Source of the DNA: DAOSVX01 sp964447275
GTDB taxonomy: Bacteria; Bacillota_I; Bacilli_A; RF39; UBA660
Assembly (NCBI GenBank): GCA_964447275.1
Contig: CAYURI010000005.1
Coordinates: 1 to 58,238, forward strand
Direction: 5' to 3'
DNA: 58,238 nt
The notes under the pieces are model-generated. The model made no database searches. It had not been told where the DNA came from and was given only the letters and a program-made list of their open reading frames with translations. Positions 35,192 to 42,300 of this stretch are shown here, piece after piece. Position numbers and translations under genes: made by a program. Numbering within the stretch: position 1 is the stretch's first letter; each line of letters begins with the position of its first letter.

Positions 35192-35398
35192 ATGAGTAAA
35201 TATAAACTGTTCTGGGAATATATTAAAAAAGATAATAATAGTGAATTAAAACTAACTTTTATAGATATTGAAAAAATATTAGCATTTCCTATAGATCATT
35301 CTTTTTTAAATTATAAAAAAGAATTAATTGATTATTGCTACAAAGTATATAAAATATCTTTAAAAGAAAAGTATATAATATTTAAAAAGGAGAGTTAA
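35192..35398 (+). CDS. Conserved small protein of unknown function (68 residues)
   Basis: The 68-residue product has the pattern KYKLFWEYI, then FIDIEKILAFPIDHSFLNYKKEL, then KVYKISLKEKYIIFKK, which I recall from short uncharacterised proteins in Bacillota. The compact helix-strand mix could suit a nucleic-acid binding fold, but that is a guess. GGAG precedes ATG. The next gene starts inside TAATGTG right after its stop. Confidence 0.7.
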   Translation: MSKYKLFWEYIKKDNNSELKLTFIDIEKILAFPIDHSFLNYKKELIDYCYKVYKISLKEKYIIFKKES

Positions 35399-35399
35399 T

Positions 35400-35819
35400 G
35401 TGGAAAATAAAATAATTGATGTAGTAGGGGTAATGTTTTTTAAAGATGGTAAATTATTAATTGATAAACCAAGGAAAAGGCCAACTTATCAAATGGTTGG
35501 TGGCAGAGTCGAGATTGGTGAGACTCCTTTGCAAGCAGCAATAAGAGAATGCCATGAAGAACTAGGCAATAAAGCTATTTTTGATAATAATAAAATAGAG
35601 CCAATAATGGATTTTATTGAAACGGCAACTAGTGATCCCAATTTAAAAATTCATATGTATGTTTTTAAATACAATGGTTTATTAGAAGGAGAGATAAGCA
35701 CCTCAGAAGAAATAGAAGCGTTTATGTGGTTTGGGAAAAATGATAATCAAGATATCCTTTCTAACACTTTAAAAAACGAAATTATTCCTTGGGCAATAAA
35801 AGAGAACCATTTAAATTAA
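35400..35819 (+). CDS. Nudix hydrolase
   Basis: The 139-residue protein has a complete Nudix box GGRVEIGETPLQAAIRECHEELG (cited here as the motif Gx5Ex7REUxEEL at about residues 37-59). The family cleaves nucleoside diphosphates linked to another group, needing Mg2+. The start is GTG 35400 after AAAAGGAGAG. Its substrate is unknown; it sits in a run of small accessory genes. Confidence 0.88.
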   Translation: MENKIIDVVGVMFFKDGKLLIDKPRKRPTYQMVGGRVEIGETPLQAAIRECHEELGNKAIFDNNKIEPIMDFIETATSDPNLKIHMYVFKYNGLLEGEISTSEEIEAFMWFGKNDNQDILSNTLKNEIIPWAIKENHLN

Positions 35820-35843
35820 TAATGATTGATTGGAGTAGATAAT

Positions 35844-36410
35844 ATGAAAATTGTTTATCATAGAAGCTCAATAAGTGGCTTAAAAGTGATAGCCCCAACA
35901 TCTTTATATAATGGCCATAATTATATATTTGCATCAAGAAGCAAAATAGTTTCGCTTATTTTTTCAAGAAATAACAAAGGGCCCCTTTTTCAAATTAGAA
36001 CCGAAAAGGATGGTAGCGTTGGGATTGTTGCAAGAATGCCTGGTTTTTTTAAAAGAGCTTTTGATAATAGTGGATCAATTTACACTTTAGATGGTGATGA
36101 TTTTTAATCGGCAACACCTTTATCAATTGAGGTATTATCTTTAAATGTTGCTAACGTTCTTGGTGAAGAATTTGTTCCAAATATTTTAGAAAGATTAAAA
36201 GAATATGAGAAGAACGGATTACTTAAAATGTATAATTATCCAGAAAGACCTGATAATGTTCCATTAGATAATTCCGATTTATTAGAGATTTATTTGAAAG
36301 AAATAAATGAGAAAAAAAGGCCAGAGGACGCTATGATTAGTTTAATGGAATTGTACCCGAATTTTAAAGAGCTATTAAATAAAGACGATTATAAAAGATT
36401 ACGTAATTAA
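35844..36410 (+). pseudogene. Unknown protein gene interrupted by an in-frame TAA
   Basis: One continuous frame runs from ATG 35844 (GGAG upstream) to TAA 36410, broken only by TAA at 36105-36107. The first part (87 residues: MKIVYHRSS, LKVIAPTS, YIFASRSKIVSLIF) and the part after the stop (about 100 residues: TPLSIEVLSLNVANVLGEEF to LLNKDDYKRLRN) read as one protein. The start resembles a family with a YHxSP-type N-terminus and YATxxxxxALxF helix, of unknown function. The second half has an internal ATG at 36228 but no clear ribosome site. A true nonsense mutation or an assembly error are both possible. Confidence 0.68.
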
Positions 36411-36428
36411 TTATGAGGAGTTGGTAAT

Positions 36429-36878
36429 ATGAAAATGCCACCAAGAGAAAAAATTCATGAAGCATTAACGGCAATTGTTAATGAAAGAATAAATGTTGAC
36501 GAAGAAAATAGTAAGGCTGAAGTCTTTTCTTCGGATCGATCTAAAAAGTACACAGTAGAATGGCATGATAACGAGTATGCTTCTAATGATAATGCTACTT
36601 ATTGGCAAGGTTATCCTGGATATCCAGTTATAGCTATTTTATTGTTACAAAATAAATTGCCATTGAATAAAGATATTTTAACTTATTTTAAGAATATTAA
36701 TTGGAAAAAAATAAATGAAGAATTTAAACGTGATTATGCTAAAGCAGCAGAATCTATTTATGATGGTATAGATAAAGATAAAATAGATTACATTGAAAGC
36801 GAAATTAATAAAATTTATAACGAATTAGAAAAGTTGGATATAGTTATCAAAAAAGGCAAACAATTCCCACCTAAGTAA
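36429..36878 (+). CDS. Unknown protein (149 residues)
   Basis: ATG follows GAGGAG (36415-36420). The N-terminal half has a strand-rich segment (KAEVFSSDRSKKYTVEWHDNEY) and a YWQGYPGYPVIAILLL stretch; the C-terminal half is helical and charged. No signal peptide or known catalytic motif is visible. It lies between the interrupted gene and desulfoferrodoxin. Confidence 0.66.
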   Translation: MKMPPREKIHEALTAIVNERINVDEENSKAEVFSSDRSKKYTVEWHDNEYASNDNATYWQGYPGYPVIAILLLQNKLPLNKDILTYFKNINWKKINEEFKRDYAKAAESIYDGIDKDKIDYIESEINKIYNELEKLDIVIKKGKQFPPK

Positions 36879-36882
36879 AGTG

Positions 36883-36891
36883 TGATATAAT
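36883..36891 (+). promoter_or_regulatory. Extended -10 promoter element before desulfoferrodoxin
   Basis: TGATATAAT matches TGnTATAAT; the gene starts 24 bases later. Confidence 0.5.
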
Positions 36892-36914
36892 AAATATATA
36901 ATAAGGAGGAATTT

Positions 36915-37286
36915 ATGAAATACTATTTATGTGAAGTATGTGGCAATTTAGTTGAACTAATTGAAGAAGGCGGCGGCGAACTTGTTTGCTGTGGACAACC
37001 AATGAAAGAGCTTGTTGCTAAGGAAAATGATGATGGTAACGAAAAACACTTGCCAGTTGTCGAAGTAACTGGTAATGAAGTAAAAGTTAAAGTGGGTAGT
37101 ATACCTCATCCAATGACCCCAGAACACTATATTAAATGGATAGTGATATCTTATAATGGCAAATGCCAAAGAGCGGCTTTGACACCTCAATTGATGCCAG
37201 AAGCGGTATTTAATGTTAATGAGGGAATAACTGACTTAAAAGTATATGCTTATTGTAATATTCATGGTTTATGGGTAAAAAAATAA
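36915..37286 (+). CDS. dfx: Desulfoferrodoxin (superoxide reductase)
   Basis: The 123-residue protein has a desulforedoxin domain with Fe ligands CEVC and VCC at residues 7-29, then a neelaredoxin domain with the active-site histidines in EKHLPVV, PHPM and PEHYI, and the YAYCNIHGLW motif giving Cys and His ligands. It reduces superoxide to peroxide without making oxygen, a typical defence of anaerobes. AAGGAGG precedes ATG. Confidence 0.95.
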   Translation: MKYYLCEVCGNLVELIEEGGGELVCCGQPMKELVAKENDDGNEKHLPVVEVTGNEVKVKVGSIPHPMTPEHYIKWIVISYNGKCQRAALTPQLMPEAVFNVNEGITDLKVYAYCNIHGLWVKK

Positions 37287-37306
37287 AAGGCTTTAAAGCC
37301 TTTTTA
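37285..37306. terminator. Bidirectional terminator between dfx and the DUF4173-like gene
   Basis: A 20-base perfect palindrome (AAAAGGC/GCCTTTT arms) has T tracts in both directions and separates two convergent genes. Confidence 0.85.
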
Positions 37307-37308
37307 TT

Positions 37309-38580
37309 TTAGAAAGTTTTTAAAAATAATAAGAAATTACTGTTAGCCATAAAGATGTTTAAAACATAAAAAACAATAGCAATTATTACAAATAATCCGG
37401 TATAGTTATATTTCTGCTTTTCTAATACTTTTTTGATAAATATACTAAATAGGATTAACTCCATAAGCAAGAATAATATAACTTGCATTCTTAATGTTGT
37501 AAATCCATAAGCACCAATATATAAAAACATTCTGTAATATGAGTTGAAGATTAAAATAATGGAAAAGCCAATTAAGACAATTAATAAAGTTTTAATGATT
37601 TTATTTTTTTCGAAGCCAGTTGTTATATGAGTATGATAATTAATCACTAAAAAGTTTATTGCTGTAACTAATAACAACTCAAAAAAACCTTCTCTAGCAT
37701 AATTGGCATATGTGTATTCAACTGGCAAATGAAGAAAGTTGTTAGTTAATTTTGATATTTCAGAAACTATAAATACCAAGAATACAAAGTTAATAATTGA
37801 TAATACAATGATTGATGAAGTGTTGTTTATTGCTTTTAATTCTTTCTTTTCAACTTTATATTTTTGATTCCTTGTGACGTTAATAAATATGCTAAATGAT
37901 AATAAAAAAGTAATAGCAATTTTAATTATGTCACCAACTTTATAGGCGTTAAAGTTTCTAAGTGGGTAAGCAATTTTAATAATAAATTCACCAAAATATT
38001 TGTCGGCAGATACTAATAAAGCAGTAATAAGAATGGCAATTGGAATACCAATTAATAAACCGTAAAAGATATTTAAAGCTTTTTGATGATGATTAGTATC
38101 TTTTTCAATTTTTAAATATCTAAAATTTTTAAATAAATTTTTAGGGAATAATTTAAATGCCATAGTTAGTGGCCATTTAGATATATTGTAATCTTTGTTA
38201 GTTAAAGAAAATAAAAACATCGAAGAAAGTAGTGGTAAGATAAAGATATTTAAAAATTGACTATTATAAGGAATTATTAAAATTGATGTACCAATTAATA
38301 TTAATCCGATCGGAATTAAAAATAAATAAGCATTTTTATTAGCCACCATTTTGTTTTTAATAACTAAAAATATATATTCTCCTAATAAAATAGCGATAGG
38401 AACAATAACATTTTTAATATGTAAAAATACAGAGTTTTTTATTAAAGTATAATCCATAACATCTTTTATTATTAAGTAATCTAAAATAGCGTTTATGCCA
38501 TAAATTAATAATGAGCCGATTAAACATATTAATATAATTATTTTTCTTTCATCATTTCTAACTTTTAATTCTTCTAACAT
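37309..38580 (-). CDS. DUF4173/DUF4153-like polytopic membrane protein
   Basis: The 423-residue protein has about eleven membrane helices. The segments ANYAREGFFELLLVTAIN and SYYRMFLYIGAYGFTTLR are characteristic of the DUF4173 family. The function is unknown; family members sit in Gram-positive membranes and are often near envelope genes. It lies 14 bases downstream of murF on the minus strand, so a shared transcript is likely. Confidence 0.8.
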   Translation of the reverse strand: MLEELKVRNDERKIIILICLIGSLLIYGINAILDYLIIKDVMDYTLIKNSVFLHIKNVIVPIAILLGEYIFLVIKNKMVANKNAYLFLIPIGLILIGTSILIIPYNSQFLNIFILPLLSSMFLFSLTNKDYNISKWPLTMAFKLFPKNLFKNFRYLKIEKDTNHHQKALNIFYGLLIGIPIAILITALLVSADKYFGEFIIKIAYPLRNFNAYKVGDIIKIAITFLLSFSIFINVTRNQKYKVEKKELKAINNTSSIIVLSIINFVFLVFIVSEISKLTNNFLHLPVEYTYANYAREGFFELLLVTAINFLVINYHTHITTGFEKNKIIKTLLIVLIGFSIILIFNSYYRMFLYIGAYGFTTLRMQVILFLLMELILFSIFIKKVLEKQKYNYTGLFVIIAIVFYVLNIFMANSNFLLFLKTF

Positions 38581-38594
38581 ATTATTTCTCCTTA

Positions 38595-39908
38595 TTACAT
38601 TTCGATAAGAGCATTTACTATTTCATTAAATTTCATTGCATTAGAAGCTTTTACTAAGACGATATCATCTTTTCTAATAACTTTTTTTAAGTAATTAATC
38701 GCATCATCATTATTATTAAAGTTCTCATTTTTTATGTTGGCTTTTATGTATTTTGTATACTCACCAACCGTAACTAGTATTTCTACGCCACCAATTAAAT
38801 CACCAAGGCTTTGATGAATCTCAACAGCTTTATCACCAAGTTCTTTGATGTCACCAAGAACAACTATTTTTCTTTTATTATATTTTTGCAATGTTTCTAA
38901 AGCCACTTTAATTGATTCATAACTAGCGTTGTATGAATCATCAATAATTATTGTACCGCTCTTACTTTCTTTGATTTGTAATCTATTATCATGAGGAGCA
39001 TATTCATTTAAAGCTTTTTTAATATTCCAATTATTTACTTTTAATATTTTGCCGACCGCGAACGCATTTAAAGCATTATATACAAAAGCCGTATTAATAT
39101 TTTGATTTTTTATTTTAATCCCATTTATTTTAATTTTATTATTAGTTAATTTTGTTCCAATGTAATTACTATCATTATTAATACCAATGGTTATTTTATT
39201 TTTATAATTAACATTTTTCAATAGTTCATCATCGTTATTAACAATTAAAATGCCCTTGTCATTCATGCCATCTAATATCTCTAATTTAGCTTTTAAAATA
39301 TTTTCTTTGGATCCTAAATTACCAATATGTGAAGTGCCAATATTAGTAATAACGGCTATAGTTGGTTTAGCGATTTTAGATAACAATGATATTTCACCAA
39401 AATGGTTCATACCCATTTCTAGAACACAAGCAGTATGATCGTCTAAATTTAATAAAGTAAAAGGTAAGCCAATGTGATTATTGTAATTTTTAATTGGTGT
39501 TAATACTTTATATTTATAACTTAAGACGCTAGAAATCATTTCTCTAGTAGTAGTTTTACCAACGCTACCAGTAATAGCAACAACTGGAATATTATACATA
39601 TCTCTTTTATAAGTTGCTAATGTTTGTAGACATTTAACACTATCTGGAACAATAACTATGGTGCTATTTAAATAATCGTTTATTTCTTTTGGATCACAAT
39701 TTAATATACAAGCTTTAGCACCTTTATTAAATGCTTCACGATAAAACTTATTGCCATCAAAGTTATCACCCTTAATACCAACATAGATATCTCCTTCTTT
39801 AATGTCTCTAGTATCTTTAGAAAAACTTAAGCATTCTAAGTTTTCATCACCACAAAGTAAAGTACCATCACAAAGTTCTATAACATCTTTTATTGTAATA
39901 TTTTTCAT
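38595..39908 (-). CDS. murF: UDP-MurNAc-tripeptide--D-Ala-D-Ala ligase
   Basis: The 437-residue Mur ligase has an N-terminal substrate domain (DTRDIKEGDIYVGIKG), the ATP site GSVGKTTTREM (about 114-124), NNHIGLP, EMGMNHFGEI and the C-terminal DDSYNASYES motif with NRLQ before it, all typical of MurF. It finishes the peptidoglycan pentapeptide in the cytoplasm, so the organism makes wall precursors. ATG lies after a GGTGATGAT ribosome region. Confidence 0.95.
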   Translation of the reverse strand: MKNITIKDVIELCDGTLLCGDENLECLSFSKDTRDIKEGDIYVGIKGDNFDGNKFYREAFNKGAKACILNCDPKEINDYLNSTIVIVPDSVKCLQTLATYKRDMYNIPVVAITGSVGKTTTREMISSVLSYKYKVLTPIKNYNNHIGLPFTLLNLDDHTACVLEMGMNHFGEISLLSKIAKPTIAVITNIGTSHIGNLGSKENILKAKLEILDGMNDKGILIVNNDDELLKNVNYKNKITIGINNDSNYIGTKLTNNKIKINGIKIKNQNINTAFVYNALNAFAVGKILKVNNWNIKKALNEYAPHDNRLQIKESKSGTIIIDDSYNASYESIKVALETLQKYNKRKIVVLGDIKELGDKAVEIHQSLGDLIGGVEILVTVGEYTKYIKANIKNENFNNNDDAINYLKKVIRKDDIVLVKASNAMKFNEIVNALIEM

Positions 39909-39972
39909 ATCATCACCAATATTATTTTATCACAAAATAATATAACTTATGCTATACTTTTATTTGTAAGGG

Positions 39973-40509
39973 ATGAATTTACAGATGCCTAGTAAAAAAT
40001 TAGAAATAACCGAAAAACAAAAAATAGAATTAGTTAAGGCAATAATTAGCCAACTTATTGATATATTTTCTAATAACTTTCAACATATTTTCGGCGAAGA
40101 TGCTGATATAGCTTTTTCAATGGGCGGATGTGAGGCTATAGCAGTAATATTAAAAGAATTATTCCCTGAAGGCAATTTATTATATAGTTCCCATCATGTT
40201 GTATTTAATATGTGTGGAATGGATTTTGATGTTCATGAGAAATCACAACCTGAAGGCGAATACACAAGCGCCGGAGAAGCTGGGTTTTATCCAATTTCTG
40301 ATTGGACAAAAAAAGAGTACACACCGATAATAGAATATTCGCTTATTAGGATTAGAGAAAGTTGGCCGTATTTTTGGGATAATACAGATACATTTGATAA
40401 ATTAACTCAAAGAGAAAAAAATGGTAGATATTTAACCTATAAAGAATACCAGCAAGCAAAGGGAAATCGACAAAATCCTTCGAATGATAATTTAGTACAA
40501 GGTATATAA
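39973..40509 (+). CDS. Unknown protein with papain-like Cys-His-Asp pattern
   Basis: This 178-residue protein has MGGCEAIAVILKELFPEG (a cysteine at a helix start), then YSSHHVVFNMCGMDFDVHEKS with His and Asp on adjacent strands. That order and spacing is what papain-fold peptidases, transglutaminase-like and phage-associated cysteine enzymes show. No signal peptide is seen. The tail is polar and probably disordered. ATG 39985 is an alternative start with better spacing to AAGGG. The fold call is an inference. Confidence 0.62.
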   Translation: MNLQMPSKKLEITEKQKIELVKAIISQLIDIFSNNFQHIFGEDADIAFSMGGCEAIAVILKELFPEGNLLYSSHHVVFNMCGMDFDVHEKSQPEGEYTSAGEAGFYPISDWTKKEYTPIIEYSLIRIRESWPYFWDNTDTFDKLTQREKNGRYLTYKEYQQAKGNRQNPSNDNLVQGI

Positions 40510-40516
40510 AAAGTAA

Positions 40517-40544
40517 AAAACTTATAGTTAATTCTATAAGTTTT
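40517..40544. terminator. Bidirectional terminator
   Basis: An 11-bp stem AAAACTTATAG/CTATAAGTTTT with T tracts on both sides ends the upstream gene on + and tRNA-Gly on -. Confidence 0.8.
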
Positions 40545-40553
40545 ATTTTATCT

Positions 40554-40627
40554 TGGAGCAGATAACGGGAATCGGACCCGCATCCTAAGCTTGGGAAGCT
40601 TATATTCTACCATTGAACTATATCTGC
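40554..40627 (-). tRNA. tRNA-Gly (anticodon CCC)
   Basis: Read on the minus strand, the acceptor GCAGATA pairs with TATCTGC, with discriminator T and encoded CCA. The anticodon stem TAAGC/GCTTA encloses TTCCCAA, giving CCC. The T arm is GCGGG-TCCGATT-CCCGT. This isoacceptor reads only GGG, a rare codon in such AT-rich DNA. Confidence 0.94.
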
Positions 40628-40638
40628 ATTTCATTAAT

Positions 40639-40667
40639 ATTATGACATAGTTGTAAAGTTTAGACAA
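40639..40667 (-). promoter_or_regulatory. Promoter of tRNA-Gly
   Basis: On the minus strand TTGTCT (40662-40667) and CATAAT (40639-40644) are 17 bases apart. Confidence 0.6.
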
Positions 40668-40685
40668 TATTTAATATATATATAA

Positions 40686-40714
40686 TTTACATTGTATTTT
40701 TAAAATGCTATACT
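40686..40714 (+). promoter_or_regulatory. Promoter of the zinc-ribbon membrane protein gene
   Basis: TTTACA (40686-40691), a 17-base spacer and TATACT (40709-40714). Confidence 0.68.
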
Positions 40715-40754
40715 TTATTTATAAATAAGTGAAATTGAAAGGAGGTAACGGTTT

Positions 40755-41339
40755 ATGGCAACAACTAAAAAAGTAACAACATCACAAAAAAAATCTCCAG
40801 CCAAGAAAGTAACAAAAAAATCTCCTGTAAAAAAAGCAGTAAAAGTTGAAAAAGAAGTAGTGATTAAAACAGGTAAATTTTGTGAATATTGCGGTAGCAG
40901 TATAAGTGAAAAAGCAGAAGTTTGTACAAATTGTGGTAAATATACATCATTACATAAAGAAAAATCAGCACCAAAAGTTGAAATAAAAGATACTAAGATC
41001 TTTAATGTCTTATCTTACTTAGGAATTCTATGGATTATTGGTATGTTAAGTGACCATAAAAATGATAAAGACGTAAGATTCCATATTGGACAAGGAATGT
41101 TAGTAACAATTCTTTATGTCGCAGTTGGAATTATTAACAATTTAATAATTGCTAATGTCTTTGTTACAAAAGTTACTTATTGGTATTATACCTATAAGAC
41201 AACTAGTGGTTTAGGATATTTCTTGATGTGGATTTTATGGTTAGTACCTGCAGTTCTTTCAGTAATCGGAATAATTAATGCTGCAAAAGGCGAATCAAAA
41301 GAATTACCAGTTATTGGTAAATACGCTTTTTATAAATAG
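40755..41339 (+). CDS. Zinc-ribbon membrane protein with lysine-rich tail
   Basis: The 194-residue protein has three parts: a Lys/Ala/Pro/Ser/Thr tail (residues 1-38, repeated KSPAKKVTKKSPVKKAVK) like a histone H1 tail, a zinc ribbon with CEYCGSSISEKAEVCTNCGK (about 43-62), and three or four hydrophobic helices of DUF4870/Tic20-like type (VRFHIGQGML matches the family RFHxxQ motif). The function is unknown. A strong AAAGGAGG site precedes ATG. Two lipoproteins follow. Confidence 0.75.
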   Translation: MATTKKVTTSQKKSPAKKVTKKSPVKKAVKVEKEVVIKTGKFCEYCGSSISEKAEVCTNCGKYTSLHKEKSAPKVEIKDTKIFNVLSYLGILWIIGMLSDHKNDKDVRFHIGQGMLVTILYVAVGIINNLIIANVFVTKVTYWYYTYKTTSGLGYFLMWILWLVPAVLSVIGIINAAKGESKELPVIGKYAFYK

Positions 41340-41350
41340 AAAGGCATTAA

Positions 41351-41704
41351 ATGAAAAAGATAATTTATTCTTTGTTAATAGGTGTTTTAGTTTTAAGTTT
41401 AACTGGTTGTGGTAAAAAACTTACTTGTGAAAGTACGCTTACAGAAAAAGATGATGGGATTGCAATGTCTGCTAAGGTCGTTGTAAGCTTTAAAGAAGAT
41501 ATGGCTGATAAAGCTACATTGGTATCTACTTTTACTGATGAAGCAACCGCTAGTACATATTATGAATATATGAAAGAATCTAGTGACGATTATGTTCTAA
41601 ATGGTAAAACAATTACTATTACCAAAGATGTTGAAGACGATGAAAAGCTAAACTATACAGAAACAAAAGCTGAGCTTGAAGAAGAAGGTTATACTTGTAA
41701 ATAA
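41351..41704 (+). CDS. Lipoprotein of unknown function (DUF1307-like)
   Basis: The 117-residue protein has a lipoprotein signal with lipobox LTGC at about 17-20, so Lgt should lipidate the cysteine. The mature part (about 98 residues) is a small acidic domain with a final CK and conserved KLTCES start, resembling short Gram-positive lipoproteins of the DUF1307 type. It lies 11 bases after the membrane protein gene and ends in a strong terminator. Confidence 0.78.
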   Translation: MKKIIYSLLIGVLVLSLTGCGKKLTCESTLTEKDDGIAMSAKVVVSFKEDMADKATLVSTFTDEATASTYYEYMKESSDDYVLNGKTITITKDVEDDEKLNYTETKAELEEEGYTCK

Positions 41705-41735
41705 AAATTGAATCATTTGATTCAATTTTTTTATA
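41703..41735 (+). terminator. Terminator after the first lipoprotein gene
   Basis: A 13-bp stem (AAAAATTGAATCA and its complement) is followed by T; it begins at the stop codon. Confidence 0.85.
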
Positions 41736-41786
41736 TTTGTTTTTTTCTTAATAATATTATATAATACGCCTTGAAAGGAGCTATTA

Positions 41787-42224
41787 ATGAAAAAAACAAT
41801 TTATTTAGCCATAATAATAGCTTTATTAATGACATCATTTGGGTGTTCATATTTAAAAGAAAAGAAAACTCCAGAAAAAGAAGAAATCAAAGAAGTTGAA
41901 AATAATGAGCCTTCTAATGAAACAACAGATTTCTGGCCAGCTAACGAATTTACTAATCAAGTTCCCAAATTTACTTATGGAATAAATGAACGAATATATA
42001 CTAACAATGAAACTGGTTTTATTTATGGTGCTGATGATGTTACTGTAGATGAGTATAAACAATATAAGAAAGATTTAAAAAAAGCCGGGTTTAAAAATGA
42101 TGTTAGTGAAATTGTTGATACAATAACCACTTACACAGCATCTAAAGATATTTATGAAGTATCACTTAGTTATGTTGATAATACATTAACAATTACAATT
42201 ATTAAAGAAAGCCTACAACAGTAG
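41787..42224 (+). CDS. Lipoprotein of unknown function
   Basis: The 145-residue protein has a lipobox SFGC at about 17-20, an acidic disordered linker (EKKTPEKEEIKEVENNEPSNE) and a C-terminal domain of about 100 residues with aromatic strands (VPKFTYGINERIYT, YEVSLSYVDNTLTI). The last part resembles small DUF6591-like lipoprotein domains, a weak impression. Its stop lies inside the terminator hairpin. Confidence 0.72.
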   Translation: MKKTIYLAIIIALLMTSFGCSYLKEKKTPEKEEIKEVENNEPSNETTDFWPANEFTNQVPKFTYGINERIYTNNETGFIYGADDVTVDEYKQYKKDLKKAGFKNDVSEIVDTITTYTASKDIYEVSLSYVDNTLTITIIKESLQQ

Positions 42225-42232
42225 GTTTTTTT
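42212..42232 (+). terminator. Terminator overlapping the second lipoprotein stop
   Basis: CCTAC pairs with GTAGG across AACA and is followed by seven T. Confidence 0.82.
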
Positions 42233-42233
42233 A

Positions 42234-42280
42234 TTTCTTCATATTTCTTTCATATTTCTTTCACATAGCAAAAGTATTCT
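42234..42280 (+). promoter_or_regulatory. Pho-box-like 11-base direct repeats and -10 before the ABC transporter
   Basis: TTTCTTCATA, TTTCTTTCATA and TTTCTTTCACA follow each other at 42234-42265 with 11-base phasing. TATTCT (42275-42280) lies 9 bases further, and no normal -35 is seen. OmpR/PhoB-type response regulators bind 11-base direct repeats in place of the -35. The identity of the regulator is unknown. Confidence 0.5.
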
Positions 42281-42300
42281 TTAGGAAGAAAGAGGAGTTT

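Noticed and set aside
36105..36107. TAA as a recoded codon (selenocysteine or pyrrolysine)
   Set aside because: Those use TGA or TAG. No recoding hairpin is evident, so a nonsense mutation or base error is simpler.
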